From Anaeramoeba flamelloides (taxonomy: Eukaryota; Metamonada; Anaeramoebidae), in the NCBI GenBank assembly GCA_027625915.1, contig JANTQA010000047.1, forward strand, positions 19,716,001-19,780,000: a stretch of 64,000 nt of DNA, written 5' to 3'. The stretch's first letter is position 1, and every line of letters starts with the position of its first letter. The notes under the pieces are model-generated. The model was not told where the DNA came from. It made no database searches and saw only the letters and a program-made list of their open reading frames with translations. Shown piece by piece: positions 38,258 through 51,043 of the stretch. A program made the translations under genes and the position numbers.

Positions 38258-41200
38258 TTATTTTTTCTGTACTAATGAACTCCATAAGAAAATTGGTTTA
38301 CCAACGCAAATGAGATCACCACCTGCTAAGTGATTGATTAAATTAGCAAAACAATAATAAAATGAAAGAAGGGAGGTGATTAATAAAAAGAGGCCTGTTG
38401 GCCATGAGGGTGTCCCTTCAAGCAATTCAAGGGTTAAAAATACAAGTACAAATTCAATAGCAACCATAATATAGAAAAGAATTTTGTTTAAAGATAATGA
38501 TATCAAAATACAGGAAAAGTTGAAAATGATATAGCCAAAAACGGCTGCCCCGCTATGTTGAGCTCCTCCTTCTACATCATCTTCAGATCCAAAATGAGTG
38601 GCAAATTGGGCACACCCAAGAGCAAGCCAAAAGGTGGCATACATCTATAAATTTGGAGATTAATATTTTTTTAAAAGATTCCACAATAATAAAAAAACAA
38701 TTAAAAAAATAATGTCGGAAAATCAAAAAAAATAAAATGAATAAAATCGAAATAAAATTGAAATTAAATAAAATTGAATTTTTATTTACAAGAGTTATCT
38801 TCCCCGAGTGTCCCATATAAATATATTATAATCTGTTAAATGACAACAAATTTTGAATATTTGAGTATATTCACTCAATATCGATAAGATAAAATTTTGA
38901 ATTTATTTTTCAATATAGTGTAATAATTTCCAACTATTATCTTATCCCTAGATACTCTTTGATTAAAATGTTTTTCTTCTTTATTGGGATTATCTGTTTT
39001 AGAGCATTCTAATTGGGATAATTGGTTGTAAATTATTTTTCGGATTCCAAAAAACTTTTGAACTTGGTAATTTTTAATAAAAAAAATTGAAAAAATATAA
39101 TTCCTGAACACAAATTACAAAATTACCTTAAAAAATTGTATTTTGGAATCGAATTTTTATAATCTCATTTTCATAAAATAAATTCTGGAATTTGCAGACT
39201 TAAATGATAATTTTTTATTTAAAATCTATGTGACCTTGTTAAAACTCTGTTACTATTTTCATGGATTAATAACTTGAAAATCTTGATTTTTAACCAAATA
39301 GAAAATCCATTCTCTCTATTTTTTTTTTTTTTCCTTTTACCTTCAAGGTTTAAAAATATATTCTATGGGTGATAATTCAAAATTTGCGCTATCAAGCGCT
39401 GTGCTTATTTATGCAATAAGCTAAATTTCAAAATTAGGGGCAAACTTTTTTATTATTATTTTTTTCTTTTTTCATTTGTCTTTCAAAAAATATAATGATT
39501 ATACAAAATTTTTATTTATTAATCTATATTGGCTATTGTGTATAAAAAAATTAGTAAAATACCTTATTATTCAAAAAAAAAACACAATTAAACTAAGTTT
39601 TTTCTGATGAAAAATCTGCCCCTATTTTTGAAATTAAGCTTATAATATTTTCTGTAATATCTCCCAGTAACATTGGATTTACATACTATACTATGAACAC
39701 ACTATAACATTACACAAATTTTTATATAATAGTGCTTATTTCATAATATATTTTTCTCAAGGCCTTCTGCTGTTTTTGAAAATTTTTACTCATAAAAAAT
39801 AATTTAAATTGCTATTAAAAAGAATTTTTTGACTTTTGTTTTTTGAAATAAATGTTTTTAAAATTATTATGAAAAAATTTAAAATAATATTATAAGTGGA
39901 CATAAATTTTAATATTCACCTTTATTCAATAAAAATATTGTTTTGTTAGAATTATTTTCAAATTTGATAATTAGACAAAAGGAAAAAATATTACTACTTG
40001 TTTAAAAAATAATTATAATAGTAAACTATTTTTCAGTCAAAGGGGTCCAGTTGTAATGGTAAAATACATGTGTTTAAAGGGTTTGCATAGATATTAGAAG
40101 AAAAATTTTATTTTGGAAATTTTCAAAATTGAAATCATTTTTTCACATTTTTGTTTTTTTTTTTCGATTTTTTTTTTAAAACGTCATTCAGTTGCAAAAA
40201 TTTTTTTTATTGCAAGATCAATAGTCACTTGGTAAAAACGTGTTATTCTAATCCCATTGAAACCATGTAAAGATTGTTGAGAAATCTATTGATTTCTATT
40301 GCAATTCAATTCGATCTTTGATCTTGATATTTGTTTAATAAATGTGAAAAATTTTCACTTCATTTTCATTTCCTTTTTCAAATAGAGACCTCAAATACCA
40401 ACCTACTTGGTTTGGGGTATTGATTTCTAAAAGAAAAGTATGGAAAATGAAGTGAAAAATGTTTCATATTTATTATTCAAATACCAGTAGAAGTTCAAAA
40501 CGAACATCGTTGTTTTTCTCAATGGGGCCCTAAGAATTTGAGTTTTTCAATTTTTTTGAAAATCTATTTGTTAATTAGTTTTCTTTCAGACATGTATCAA
40601 CAATTCTTTGAAGTATATTATTCTGTTTATTTCTTATTTGTTCTTCAAAGGTCAATTATATAAAATAATTGATATTTGAAAAAAACTTTGGGCCCCTTTG
40701 ACTGAAACAGAGTTTAGATCCAATGAAATTGTAATGCTTAATTTTGTTATTGAGCTAATTTATAAACATGATGAAAATCACAAATGCAAAAATAGATTTT
40801 ATTTTATTATAAATAAAAATGAATACATTTATACTTTATAATCTATTTCTGTTTTTAAATACATTAATAGGTTTTTTTTGTATCTTTGTCTTTATTATTA
40901 TATTTCCAACCCTTATTGTTTTTTAACTAGAATTTAAATCTATTTCGTTTTGTATTGTAGTATTAAATGGCTTCATTTCAATATATTTAAAGTTATTAAA
41001 CACATTGAAATCAATATAAACCACTGAAAGTTTATTTAATCCCACGATTCTGAAATATAATTAAATAGTTGAATTAAAAGGAAACTAATGTATGATTTTT
41101 GTAGTGAACTCAAAAAGAGAAATTTGCAAACTCAAATTCTGAAAATAAATTAATTATTCCCAAATAGAAAACTTCTAAAAGAAGTGAAATGAAACAAATA

Positions 41201-42061
41201 AATTGAAAAAAAATGATTTTTTTTACTGTTTCATAGATTGAGAGTAATTTCCAAAAAGTATAAAGTAAAAAAAAAATTTTAAGGTAAATAAAAAGGGCTA
41301 ATAATTAAAAGTGAATTGTTTTTGTGATGAATTATTAAAACTGGCACTTTATTCACTTTTTGAAAATTACCTTTTAGGTTTTGAATTCCTTTTTGATTTG
41401 AAAGCCAAACTAACGGTGGAAAATTTTGATTGAAAAAAAGAAAAAAAATTATGTTGGTTAAATTTAAAGCCATTATTAAAAAAAAAAAAAGATCTTTAAT
41501 AAAAAATACATAAAGATAAGATTGGGTTGGTTTTCTTTTTCAAAATAGTTTTGGTTTCTGGGGCCAATAAAAAAAAAACTGGAAGAATGAAAATTATTGT
41601 CATACCACAAAAACAACTGCACCAAAAATGTTTCTTCGAAAAGCATCAACAATACCAGCAATTAACATAAGAAACCCAGATAAAACGATGATCCAAGGAG
41701 CTTGTAAAACTATTAAGAGGAAGTTTGTTTTCAAAAAGAAAAAGGATCCAATAAGAAAAGTTTCAAAGGAGAAAAAAAAATCAATAAAAAAGAAAAAAAG
41801 AAAACACAAATTACCCACTGATGTTGAAGTAGCACCAAACGAACTCATACATACCATTAAACAAACCATGCCTAAAGAACACAAACCAATTGCAGAAGGA
41901 TCGCAAACAATGATTGGTTTTTTTGTAATTTTGACGTTTAATTCTTGGGGGAAATTATATTTGGTGGATGGGAAGGTCACATTAGAATTCAGATCAAGCT
42001 GTTGAAATTCCATTGTTCTTGCGTTTTGAACTAATTTGTCTTCTTCTCCAGAAGTTGTCAT
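38258..42061 (-). CDS. AceTr (GPR1/FUN34/SatP) acetate-succinate transporter
   Basis: Six-helix membrane transporter of small carboxylates; relatives move acetate or succinate. Exons 42061-41815, 41709-41606 and 38644-38258 join to 245 residues (donors GTAATT, GTATGA; TAG acceptors). Exon 1 carries the family entry helix DPSAIGLCSLGMVCLMVC (usual NPAPLGL; here Asp replaces Asn). Exon 2 gives WIIVLSGFLMLIAGI then FRRNIFGAVVFV, which joins MYATFWLALG of exon 3, matching 'FGATAFTSYGAFWLSF' in the family. The rest supplies three helices and ends GKPIFLWSSLVQKK. Intron 2 is 2961 bp and holds MITEs 39419-39640 and 40024-40714. A TTTCTTTTAG lies 16 nt upstream of the ATG, so a 5' exon is possible. 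Family clear; substrate not known. Confidence 0.85.
39419..39640 (+). mobile_element. MITE family D, short form, in transporter intron 2
   Basis: 222 bp, TA duplicated. Ends AGCTAAATTTCAAAATTAGG and (right, read inward) AGCTTAATTTCAAAAATAGG, both continuing GGCA. The ends match the right end of 14953-15528, so this is probably a shortened derivative. Confidence 0.75.
40024..40714 (+). mobile_element. MITE family A, copy 2, in transporter intron 2
   Basis: 691 bp, TA at 40022-40023 and 40715-40716. Ends AACTATTTTTCAGTCAAAGG and (right, read inward) AACTCTGTTTCAGTCAAAGG, both continuing GG(T/C)CCA. It contains about 140 bp near 40345-40490 absent from the copy at 3621-4138, itself bounded by inverted 'cacttcattttc' pieces, so another insertion may sit inside. 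Noncoding. Confidence 0.85.
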
Positions 42062-42277
42062 TTGGGGTTTTGAGTTGCTAAAAGAAACAAAGTTAAACAA
42101 AAATGAAATCTAATGATTTATTTAAGGGTACATTTTCTTTAAACCCAATAGTTCTCTGAATATTTTCAAATTATCCATCTTGTTCTTCATTTGAATTTGG
42201 CTCTTGTTTTCTATTTGTCTGAGAATAAAATAAACAAAATTTTTCCAGTTAAACTTTCATAATCGCTCGAGAAAATA

Positions 42278-42623
42278 TGGAATGTTGTAAAAAATCGAGT
42301 TTTTACAATTTTCGTAAAAATCAATGAGTTTAATACATTTATCTAGGATTTCTGGAATAGTAAATGAAACTTCAGTTTTGATTTTTCAGGTTGAATGGAT
42401 TTTCAATATCAAAATGTTTGGTGAATACCAATACTTTGTTTGAAAAATGGTTTTTTTTAAAATTGAAAGATTGGTATTTACCAAAAGAATTTTTGTTCAA
42501 AATTATTATCAGTTTCTTAAGATAATTAGATATTATCTTTATTATTACAAAAATTTGAATAAATTCATCGAACTCTTGATTTCTCTAAAAAATAATAAAA
42601 ATTCTATTTTTTACAACATTCCA
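42278..42623 (+). mobile_element. MITE family F
   Basis: 346 bp, TA at 42276-42277 and 42624-42625. Ends TGGAATGTTGTAAAAAATCG and (right, read inward) TGGAATGTTGTAAAAAATAG. A second copy, split by another element, is at 60866-61571. The internal match includes 'agtttttacaatttt' and 'tgaatggattttcaatat'. Confidence 0.85.
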
Positions 42624-42959
42624 TAATTACATTATTAATGTTATAAGAATAATAAATGGAATAAATGTTCGCTTTATGGTTCTCTCTTTTCCAAAAATAA
42701 GAGATAACATTAAGTAGATTGTAATTTTTGTTTACTGTTTACTTTTTTTTGTCTATTTTATTGTGTTTACTATGGAACTTTAGGTGCACAAGGAATCATA
42801 TACTGAAGAATTTTGAATTGAAAAAATTGGAAAATGAAGCAAAATTTAATCTCATTTTATATCCAAATATCAGCAAAAAAATCAAGATCAATAAAACTAA
42901 TTGAATTTAAGATGTTTTTATAAATGAAATTTTGATATAATTTTAAAATTTTATCAATC

Positions 42960-43270
42960 AAATTAATTTAAATACCTTCAATTTTTTTTAATGTGTTAAA
43001 GTTTTGGAAAATCGTTTTCTGGGTTTCCAAAAAATAAAAAAAATTTCAAAGGAATTTTATTTTTGATAATTTTTTTAAACAAATTGTTAGATCTTATTAA
43101 AAAGAATTTTTATAACAATTTCAATTATTTTTAAAATAAAAAAAAAAAGATTTTGAATTATAAGGATAAAATTACTTAATTCCCTAATATCAACAAGAAA
43201 ATTATATTATGAAAAATTTAAATTTCATCTTAGAATAAATACACAATTTCTAAGTAAATTTTGTAAATGA
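42960..43270 (+). repeat. Dispersed repeat R1, partial copy 3
   Basis: Matches the latter part of 13110-13660 ('aaaatt...ttttgaattataaggat', 'attacttaattccctaatat'). Confidence 0.45.
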
Positions 43271-44099
43271 GTTTATAAAAATAATATTTATAACTTTTAT
43301 TAACTTTAAAAAAATTAGAATATTCTCAATATTTGAGAAACTAGTTTATTTTCCAAAAACTTTAAAAAGAGAGATAATACAACAATAAAAAAGAATTTTT
43401 TTTTTGATGTTTTTTTGATTATTGAAGAGAGTTGATTCAAGAATTTTATATCGTTTTTAGTTTAAACTTAACATGAATTTATGGTTTTTTATCCTAATTA
43501 TAATTAGAAAAAATAATAATTAACAACTTTTTATAACAAAAATAAAATGAAATGAAATGAAATGAAATCAGTTAAGAAGAAAGAAAGGGAAAGAGAAGAA
43601 AAAAACAAATGAAAGTAAATGAATAACAAAACCGTCAAACCGGTAATTTTATTTTTATTTTTTTAATCTGATTGCTGAGTGGGTTTTTGGTTGTTTCATT
43701 TTTATGTTGAAAATTTCTTGATCGACAATTATAGGTTTGAAAGGGGGGGGAGAGTTAATTATTTGATCAACTATAGACAAAATTAAATATTTTACTTTAT
43801 TAAGTTTGGAATTAGAACCTTGAAAGATAGAGTTGGATATCTATAACACCGGTTTTTACTAATAAGATTTTGTTTTTAAACAATTTTTTTTTTTTTTTTA
43901 TACAAGTTTCAGATTCTATTTTTACAAAAAAAAAAAAAAAAAAAACAAGTCAAGGAAACAGCTAAATCATATCCTTAACCCAGCTCAAGTATCAAGTCAG
44001 CATATTTTGTGGAAATTTTGATTTCATTACTCCAGTTAGGTACGATTTGGTTGAAATCACAAAAGTTAATTTAATTATTTCGCGTTTGTTTATGATCTA

Positions 44100-44700
44100 A
44101 TCAGATCAATTGCAATTGATAGAGTTCCCAAAATGATTCCATTTTTGGAATTTTTAGAATCTTCAAAAAATTAAAATTTGGAATCATAATATTAAAATGA
44201 TTACAATCAATCAATTTTTATCAGCCATTTTCCACTTGTTAAAATCCCTTTGAAGTACAATTTTTCAAAAAATTAAAAATTAGTTTATTATGATTCCATG
44301 GAATCAAAAAAAAAAGAATTTTTATTTGGTACCAAAACTCTATTAAAAAAAAAAAAAAGAATCTTTTGATTCCATTTCAAAGTAAAATAATTTTCTTATC
44401 TGGAATAAACTTAAAAACTTCAGGATTTGTGAAGATACGATGAAAACTAAAATGCAAGAAGAAAAACCTTAAATATTTATTTTTTTGAGATTTATTAAAT
44501 TCTTTTTGAAAATAAAAAAAAATAATTAATTATAAAAATTTTGAGAAGTATATGATTTGATGTAAAAATGAATGTAAATAAGAAACGAGTTGAGACTAAT
44601 CATTGGGCAAAAAAAGAATCATTTGATTCCATAGAATCAAAAAAAGAATTATTCTGGTTTTTTTTCAAAAAAGAACCAAAATGTGAACCCTGGCAATTGT
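44100..44700 (-). repeat. Dispersed repeat R5, copy 2 (empty site)
   Basis: Reverse-complement match to 32935-33720. It reads 'attccaaaaatggaatcatt' straight through where the other copy carries the SINE-like insertion. Contains several GATTCCATGGAATC-like palindromes. Confidence 0.65.
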
Positions 44701-44948
44701 TTAAGATATAATTAGAAGAAGTTTTCCAATTCTTATAATAATTTTTAATTTCTTTTACCTCCCAAACCTAGGAAAAAAAGTTTAAAAAGAGGATCAACCC
44801 AAACAACTTTACAAATTTTTTTGATTGTTTGATTTTACTGACTCAATAACAATAAAAGTTCAATTTTTTTTTTTTTTCTATTTTTACTTTTTCTCAATTC
44901 AATTTTTATTGAATTAAAATTTAAAAACATTTTTTTGAATTAATTCTG

Positions 44949-44990
<42 letters not shown>

Positions 44991-45124
44991 GAATAATAAA
45001 TTATTTGAATTAAATTTTACATTTATTAAAAATTTTCCAAATATTAATACTAAATAGTATAATATATATATATATATATCTATATCTAAAGAAAAGAAGA
45101 AAGGCAAATAAAAAGATTGCAAAA

Positions 45125-48100
45125 TTAAATAATTTGCCCATAAAGAAATTTTCTTGAAAGTGTTCGTTTTAAATCTATCCAAATCATGGGTTTAAACTGG
45201 TCGCAATGAAGAAATTTAATTTGATGACTTTTCAATTCTAAAAACTGTGTATGATTTAATTTTAAAAACATTGAAATCCATGTCACAATTTCTTCTTCGC
45301 CGCCAAAATCTTTGTGGAATTTTTCAAACAATTTGGGAAGAAAAATTGTATTATCCTGGGCTGTAAAAAAGCTTGAGATTACTTGGTAGGTGATCTTATC
45401 TAGGGTTGGGTTCAATTGTTTTAGCCGATAAACCTTGATGAGAGTAAGCAACGAATGGTTGATAATTGAAAAATGGAATCGGCCGTCGACTCTTTTCAGT
45501 GTATATTTGGCTCTGGGGTCATCCATTTTAAAATAGTCGTTGTGCTTTGAAGTCAAATTGCCCCTCAGGATGCCATGGTATATATCTAATAAGGAAAACT
45601 TGTATTTGCCAATTAAATAGGCAGATTTTTTTAAAATCTTTTTAAACGCGCCCCTATCGCCCGGAACGCCATTGACGATTAAGCTATGCAAGGACAGCAC
45701 GTTATACAAGTTTAAAAAAAAGCAAGTTCTCTCCTGGAATGTCATCAGTTCCAAGTCTATTGCCTGTAATGAGGATGTGTGCTGAACAAATCTCCGAAAC
45801 GGGATCGATTTTGAAATGGTTTTCATATTAATTGATTCTCTTGAGACGGCGTAGTTGGCGTCCAATAAATTAATTAGATTGACCATCAATTTTTCGCTAA
45901 TTTCATACGATACAAACTTTTCTAAGTTTGCTTGGTATTCCACATTTAAATACTCCGTCTGATTCTTTTGATGCACTAATTTTAATCGTTTTAAATTTGG
46001 CCTGAACGCGAAATTGGGATCACGTTCTAATTTGTTGATTAGTTTCTTATATAAAATGGATTCTTGGAACGATTGCCATGAATTTAAATTCATGTGATCA
46101 ATAACAGCCTTGTGTGCTTCATCGAACATCATTATCGAATAACTTTTTTCATTAAATTGGCTTATTAATTTTTTTCTCATCTCAGAAATGATATTTATTT
46201 CAAAAATTGATCCTGGTTCAATAAATGTTTTAAAAATATGTTTTGAAGTTTTGACAAGTTGCTATTTTTTTTGGATTTTTTTTTTTTTTTTTTTTGTTGT
46301 TTATTAAAAGAGTTATTAAATAGAAACAAAATTTTAATTTATGAATAATTTTGAAATAATATTAAATAAAAAGAAGGGTATTTTATTAACACGGTTATAA
46401 ATTCTCTGGCTATAAAAAGAACACTTTCAATATTTTTTTCGTCATTATAAAATATTTTTTTCTTAATTAAATAATGAAAATTTAAAATATTTTGTTCTTA
46501 ATTAAATAATGAAAAAATAAATGTTAATATTGATATGTTAAATACAGCCATTCCAAGGCTATCGTGATTTTTTTTTTTCAATATCAATTTTTGGCGTTGA
46601 TATCTAATTTCCTAAAAAGTTGAAAATGAGAATTCGAAAGATCATATTGAAAAAAAAAATCAAAAATGAGTTCTTCAGAAAAAATTTTTCTTGTGATATA
46701 ATCAAAAAAAATTTATTTTTTTAAAAATTAAAATTAAGTGGTTTCTCAACCAATTTTCGATTTTTCAAGTCAGTTTAGCGTATCTAAAAATTTATTGTTC
46801 TCATGATCAGAAAACATTCTTCATAATGATCACACATATGAATTTTTTTTTTTTTAAAAAGAGCATTCTTATTCTCATATTCAGCCTTTGAAGAAAATTA
46901 GATAAACACCAAATTTTGAGATAGAAAAAAAAAATCACATGGTATTATTGGAATGGTTGTAGCTGTAGAAAAAAAATAAAAGTAGAATGAATGAATTAAT
47001 TAATATTTGAAATTCTTTGTATACTTACCCTTTCTGAATTGCAATTTTGTTTAAAAGACTTGACTTCAAGGAAAAACATAATATTTTCTTGGTTTAATTG
47101 TTGGCATAAAAATTCTTTAAAATATTGGACAGCAATTTCTACTGCTAATAATTCTTCTAACGATTTAAATTCAATTTTGGTAATTGTTTTTTCAATCAAA
47201 TTGGTTTGTTCATTATCGGTTTCTCTTTCTTTTGTCTTGTTGACAGTTTCTCTTTTTCTTACCAAATCTTTTTTGGTTTTATTTTCATTTTCATTTTCAT
47301 TTTCATTTTCATTTGAGCTGTCTTTTTGATTTCCATTTTCTTTTTCGTCAAAATAGATATCGGAATTTTGTGTTTCGGAAAAATCTGTTTCGCGATCTGA
47401 CTGAGAAATTACAGAATTTGAGTCATTTGAAAAGAGATCCAATTGCAAATTTTTTTTGGAACTTTGCACCAATTCCGAATTTGCTTGTAGCAATATTTTC
47501 AATTTTTGTATTTTTGATTTGAGAATATTATTGTCCAATTTTCTCGATTTGAGATCTCTATTGATATCTTTCAGCCTTTGTTTGACTTTTAAAAAGTTTG
47601 ATTTCACGTCTTTAATATTGTGTAAATCAAAAGAGATTTTTTTCTTTCTTCTTTTGATTGCTTTGTATTGCTCGGAAAAGGTGTTTAACATTTTATTCTC
47701 AATGAGCATCAATTCGTAACCTGCCTTATTTTGGTTGTTGCCCTCCAGGTATTCGCTTAATTTGAGATTTACTTTCTCGAGATCCATTTTTGAAACGTTC
47801 AAATCATTTAATAAGCTGTTTGTTTGCAAAGTAAATTTTTTTAATTTTTTGGTTTTTTGGACAATTCGCAACTCAATTTTTTCGCCGCTTTGAATGTACT
47901 TTATGCTTTCAATCTTTTCTTCCAAGTTTGTAATTTCCTTTTCCTTCAGTATTTTCATTTTCTTCATTTTCTCAGAGTATTCGCTGTTTAAAGTTACATT
48001 TTTTAACATTTCCATTTTGTGATTCTCAAATTTCAACTTTTCCAATTTCTTTTTGTTTTGCTTGAGTTCTTTTTTTATTGTTTTCAATTTGCTATCCACA

Positions 48101-48384
48101 CTCTGGATCCTTTCAAAGCTCTTTTCTCTCAACTCTTGTTTTTTTAATCGGAATTTTTTTTTTTTAAGATCCAGAAGCACTCTCTTCAGTTTTTGGATTT
48201 CCTTTTGATCAGTGCTGTTGTTGGTAGCCTCAACAACTTTCTCTCTGGTTTTACACTGTGGTTTTTGCGGGATAAATTTACGTGTTATCGTTGGCGATAG
48301 CTTGGTGGCGCTGAATTTTGTTGAGAAGAGGAAAGACATTCGTTTTTTTTTTAACGTAAGTGATGCCCTTTTTTGTTCGATCAT
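45125..48384 (-). CDS. Coiled-coil RGS-DUF547 protein
   Basis: Exons 48384-47029 and 46261-45125 (donor GTAAGT, acceptor AATAG, phase 0) join to 830 residues. Residues ~60-330 are Lys/Glu/Leu-rich coiled coil, followed by an acidic repeat-like stretch of NE pairs. RGS spans about 406-527 and is cut in two by the intron: FKEFLCQQLNQENIMFFLEV in exon 1, then KTFIEPGSIFEINI, MMFDEAHKAVIDHM and SFQESILY in exon 2. RGS domains speed GTP hydrolysis by G-alpha subunits, so a role in G-protein signalling is likely. DUF547 follows (about 560-730: ERTCFFLNLYNVLSLHSLIV, IYHGILRGN, RFHFSI); its activity is unknown. No signal peptide or membrane helix. The 767-bp intron contains a MITE. Confidence 0.88.
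46545..46965 (+). mobile_element. MITE family K in the RGS intron
   Basis: 421 bp, TA at 46543-46544 and 46966-46967. Left end CAGCCATTCCAAGG; right end read inward CAGCTACAACCATTCCAA; both continue to 'gtgattttttttt'. It accounts for over half of the intron that splits the RGS domain. Confidence 0.65.
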
Positions 48385-50626
48385 AATTATTCAACAAGCT
48401 TTTTTTTTTTTTTTCAAGTTTTAATTTTGATTTTGGATCAATCGTTAAACAAGAAAGGAAATTTGATAAAAAATAAAAAGATTGTTTTTTACTGGACAAA
48501 TTCGAAAAAAAAATGAAACAAGACTGGTTTTGCCACACAGTTTTATGTTAGTCTCGTCAGGAATGTGTTTTTTTTTACTCTGGATTTTTTGTTTTTTATT
48601 TGCAAAAAGTAAAATTCTTGGAAAAGTATGTTTGGAATCGAATTATTCATGAAATTTTTGTGTATTTTCAATTGCTAACATGATTGCTGTTTCAACTAAA
48701 AACGAATTATTTATCAATATTATTTATATTGTAAAAAAAATAATTTTTGTTAGAAAAGTTGAGTTTCTGAAAAATAATTGATTTGAATTCCCCAATTTTT
48801 AATGTTTGATTTAAAAAATTATCATTTGAACAGTTTTGCGAGAAAAGATCGTAATGCAATAAAAAAAAAATTATTAAAGTTCATCGAATAAAAAGAGAAC
48901 ATATTAAATAACAAAAGTCTTTCTCTTGAAAAAAACTTGTGTAGCGAAAATAAAAAAAAATAGGAACTTTTCGAAATTTTGATGATCGAATATGAGAGTG
49001 GAAAATAATTTTGTTTTTTTACAAATCGTTAATAAATTTGTAACAGACCTATTATTGTTATTTTGAGTTGTTAAAGTGGTTACTTTTTCTGGTAAATCCA
49101 AAAAAAAGTGTTTAAATTATCACTTCAGTTTTCCATTTGATAATTTGTGAAATCACTGGAAACAAATCATAAAATGCGTTTAAGTGTAACGAAACTTTGA
49201 ACTTTCATTGACATTGGTTATTGATCTTTTGTTAGTGTTTGGTTTTTCAGGTAGAGTTCCAAGAATTATAAAATCGAAAAAGAAGGAACAATTTTTTAAA
49301 TTTTCACCACAGAATACCAATTTTTTGGAGAAATATTTTGCAATAGTGTAAATTATATATGTTTTAACTGTACCAGAGATAACATTTAATAGAAGCCCAT
49401 CAAAGGGCAAATCTTGATAGTTAGAAAGCTTTTCATTTTTCAGTTCTAATGTACCTCTAGAACAGTGTGATGATGCCTTACCCCCTGAGTTAATTAATAC
49501 ATTTTATTTTTTACTCAAAAAAATTGTAAAAGTAAGAAAATATTTTTACCACTTATTGTTATCTTTATGATCTTTTGATCCACATAAGACCATTTTAGTT
49601 GAAAAAAAAATCTCAAAGATTATATGGTGAGATGGCTTTTGAAAAAAAGAGTTTTTTTAAGAAACAAGGAAACAAAAAAAAATTTTGTACTTTAAATTCA
49701 AAAGCGAATTCAAAAAAAATTTCAACATATGAAATCAAAAAATATGGCAAAAATTTGAGAACAAGACTAAATTTAACTTTAATTGACTATTTTTGAAACC
49801 AATTTTGTTTTTTAAACTTTGATCAGTTTTTTCTAATAATGGAAAAGTTAAAAATATACCTATTTTCAAAAAAAATTATTTTCTTTGAAACAAGACAAAA
49901 ATCTTAATATTTGTAAATAGTATTCAAAAAAAAAAAACCCTTTAAAAATATAGTCTCCCAGTTTTGCAAAAGAACAATATCTAAATATCTACTTAAGGGG
50001 GTATGAACATTTTAAAAATTTTGTGTGCCACGGTAGATATGTAACTCAATGAATTGTCCAATCAATTCTTTCAATAAGAAGATTAGTATTTTGTTAAATA
50101 GGTGAGTGGGATATATCCTTGTAGAATATATTTATACCAATTAAAATGAGGAAATCAAAAAAATGAAAAAATTGATCATTTAAAAAAATATATAAAAAAC
50201 ATTTATTCTTTGTTCTTATCTGTAATATTTGATAACATTAATTCTTCTTTACTTGATTTAATTTTTAAACCTTTATGAAAAAACTTTTTTTTTTTTTTTG
50301 GGAAATTTTTGATATACAAACTACTTTCTATTTTTACAAGAATTTCCAAAATGAATTTTTAATCCTCTTTACATTAAAATTTTAATTCTTGACTGGGATC
50401 TGAAAATAGGATATTTATTAAATTCTTCTTTAGGAATAAAGATTTATGATAGTATTTGTTTGGATTTTACACAATTTTCTTTATGATTAAAAATGAAAAA
50501 AATCAAATGAATTCGAATCATGATTTAAAGTTTTTAAAAATATTTCCTTTTTCTTAATGTTGGAACTTTTGTAGCCCTTTTTTTGATTCCAATAATTTAA
50601 TAATCCTAACTTTAATCTTTGAAACA

Positions 50627-50658
<32 letters not shown>

Positions 50659-50848
50659 GGCTTTGTTTGATAAAAATATTTGAAAAAAGAATTTTGATTA
50701 ACAAATTTCTAAAAAAAATGTTTTAAAATAATTATAAATAGCAATTGGTCAGAGACCCAATCTAACAAAACGTTTGGATCCTTTCAACTTAGGAAGATAT
50801 ACGAAACATCTTTGACCTTATATATTGTAAGATATTTTTTTTTAATTA

Positions 50849-51043
50849 TAGTCGGTTTTACTTGTAAGACACAAACCCTCAACGAAATTTAATACATAAA
50901 AAAATCCCAAATTAAAGTATAAAATTCTGATTTTTTTTTTTCACAAATTATTTTACTAGAATTCAAATTTTTTTCTCATATTTTGGAATTTTTTGGTATT
51001 TAAATTTCATTGGGATTTTGTGTATTAAAAGTGTAACGAATTT
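50849..51043 (+). mobile_element. MITE family C, degraded copy
   Basis: 195 bp with a TA at the left. The left end is TAGTCGGTTTTACTTGTAAG and the right end is decayed. Aligns along its length with 35104-35298. Confidence 0.65.

Larger units (their letters stand above)
42062..45124. other. 3.1-kb region between transporter and RGS-DUF547 gene
   Basis: Holds MITE F (42278-42623), partial R1 (42960-43270), R5 copy 2 (about 44100-44700), a poly(A) run and a (TA)n tract. The stretch 43280-44090 shows no gene. A possible upstream exon of the transporter lies near 42120-42185 (see findings). Confidence 0.6.

Noticed and set aside
38777-38816. MGHSGKITL as an extra transporter exon
   Set aside because: Exon 2 and the exon starting at 38644 join directly with a perfect family match (FGAVVFV + MYATFWLALG). 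This piece has no good acceptor and would break the helix.
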